DNA of 64,000 nucleotides from Alphaproteobacteria bacterium UBA4588. GTDB lineage: Bacteria > Pseudomonadota > Alphaproteobacteria > Rhodobacterales > Rhodobacteraceae. Numbering within the stretch: position 1 is the first letter of the stretch; each line of letters opens with the position of its first letter. Position numbers and translations under genes: made by a program. The notes under the pieces were generated by a model, which was not told the DNA's origin, searched no databases, and was given only the letters and a program-made list of their open reading frames with translations. The stretch is from contig CAJJAW010000005.1 in NCBI GenBank assembly GCA_905182195.1, forward strand, positions 62,001 through 126,000, read 5' to 3'. Below, piece by piece: positions 63,734-64,000 of this stretch.

Positions 63734-63749
63734 TTGCAACCGGTTGCAA
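63734..63749. promoter_or_regulatory. LacI-type operator upstream of iolD
   Basis: TTGCAACCGGTTGCAA is a perfect 16-bp palindrome with the central CG typical of LacI-family sites. It lies 71 bases before the iolD start codon and 47 after the puuD stop. A LacI-type inositol repressor (IolR) is the likely binder; its gene is not in the window. Confidence 0.82.
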
Positions 63750-63795
63750 CAGGCTAAATGAGTACCCCAAAACTTTGCTATCATTTGGCCACAGC

Positions 63796-64000
63796 TTAGT
63801 TCGCCGCCCTGTACCAAGCAACCAAACGCGCGCGGTCTTCGGCCGCAATATTTGTGATATTAGCAGGCGGCATAGCGTGGCTTACACCAGCATGTAAAAA
63901 AATTGCTCTGGCATTCCTTGCTATATCGGCTCGAGTTTCCAGCAGAACACCATTTGGAGCCCATCTCACCCCCTCCCAGACCGGCGCACGGGCATGGCAC
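63796..64000 (-). CDS. puuD: Urate hydroxylase PuuD, C-terminal cytochrome part (runs off the window)
   Basis: The open minus frame from 64000 to the TAA at 63796 encodes the last 68 residues, beginning CHARAPVWEGVRWAPNGVLL. It goes on through ETRADIARNARAIFLHAGVS and HAMPPANITNIAAEDRARLV to a WYRAAN end. This is the cytochrome-c-like tail of PuuD, with the CH of a heme motif at the very edge and the Met of HAMPPAN as likely axial ligand. PuuD oxidises urate to 5-hydroxyisourate in the membrane. It fits with the guanine and 8-oxoguanine deaminases of the window. Confidence 0.8.
   Translation of the reverse strand, partial: CHARAPVWEGVRWAPNGVLLETRADIARNARAIFLHAGVSHAMPPANITNIAAEDRARLVAWYRAAN

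Overview
The window reads as chromosome of a marine, Roseobacter-type alphaproteobacterium (Rhodobacterales). This rests on gene order and family content: the run ctaC-ctaB-small protein-ctaG-ctaE-SURF1-thrC-M16 peptidase-GNAT, gatC/gatA without gatB, ptsP behind lysC, a DUF1178 gene, BKACE/carnitine genes and a PuuD-type urate oxidase. Base composition is moderate (about half GC by eye). I see no insertion sequence, prophage, CRISPR array or tRNA gene. One structural RNA, RNase P RNA, is clear.

Region 1 (1-11974) is the most distinctive part: a dense catabolic island in three divergent transcription units. One minus-strand unit holds a BKACE enzyme, an acyl-CoA dehydrogenase and the start of an NDP-forming acyl-CoA synthetase. 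A second holds an aldehyde dehydrogenase, a luciferase-like flavin monooxygenase, a CaiD-like hydratase and L-carnitine dehydrogenase. A plus-strand unit holds a RidA protein, an alpha/beta hydrolase, a CoA-transferase fused to a flavin reductase, and a PF06684 protein. A GlxA/CdhR-type regulator sits between the two minus-strand units. The set combines carnitine/gamma-butyrobetaine CoA chemistry with a group of families that resembles the pyrimidine Rut pathway (monooxygenase, flavin reductase, RidA, alpha/beta hydrolase, semialdehyde enzyme). This is my main candidate for an undescribed pathway.

Region 2 (12470-18393) is a four-gene polyamine/opine-type ABC importer, with a hairpin after the binding-protein gene, and a divergent flavin reductase. 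Region 3 (18903-30214) is core and purine-related: yebC, a DMT exporter, a YmdB-type phosphoesterase, a frameshifted OsmC gene, 5-formyl-THF cyclo-ligase, mgtE, guanine deaminase and an 8-oxoguanine-deaminase-type amidohydrolase in convergent orientation, hisN-like, a quinone oxidoreductase, a Bax-inhibitor-1 protein and rpmG.

Region 4 (30327-47662) carries rnpB, a muramoyl amidase with a lipoprotein gene, gatCA, tadA, rluB, modABC, a Nudix hydrolase, lysC, ptsP, a SulP transporter, mtnP and apt. Region 5 (47659-59100) is the cytochrome oxidase/threonine block, then tldD and topA. Region 6 (59117-63663) is a myo-inositol operon iolD-iolC-iolB-aldolase with a perfect 16-bp LacI-type operator upstream. 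The window ends in the C-terminal cytochrome part of puuD, which links back to the purine genes of region 3.
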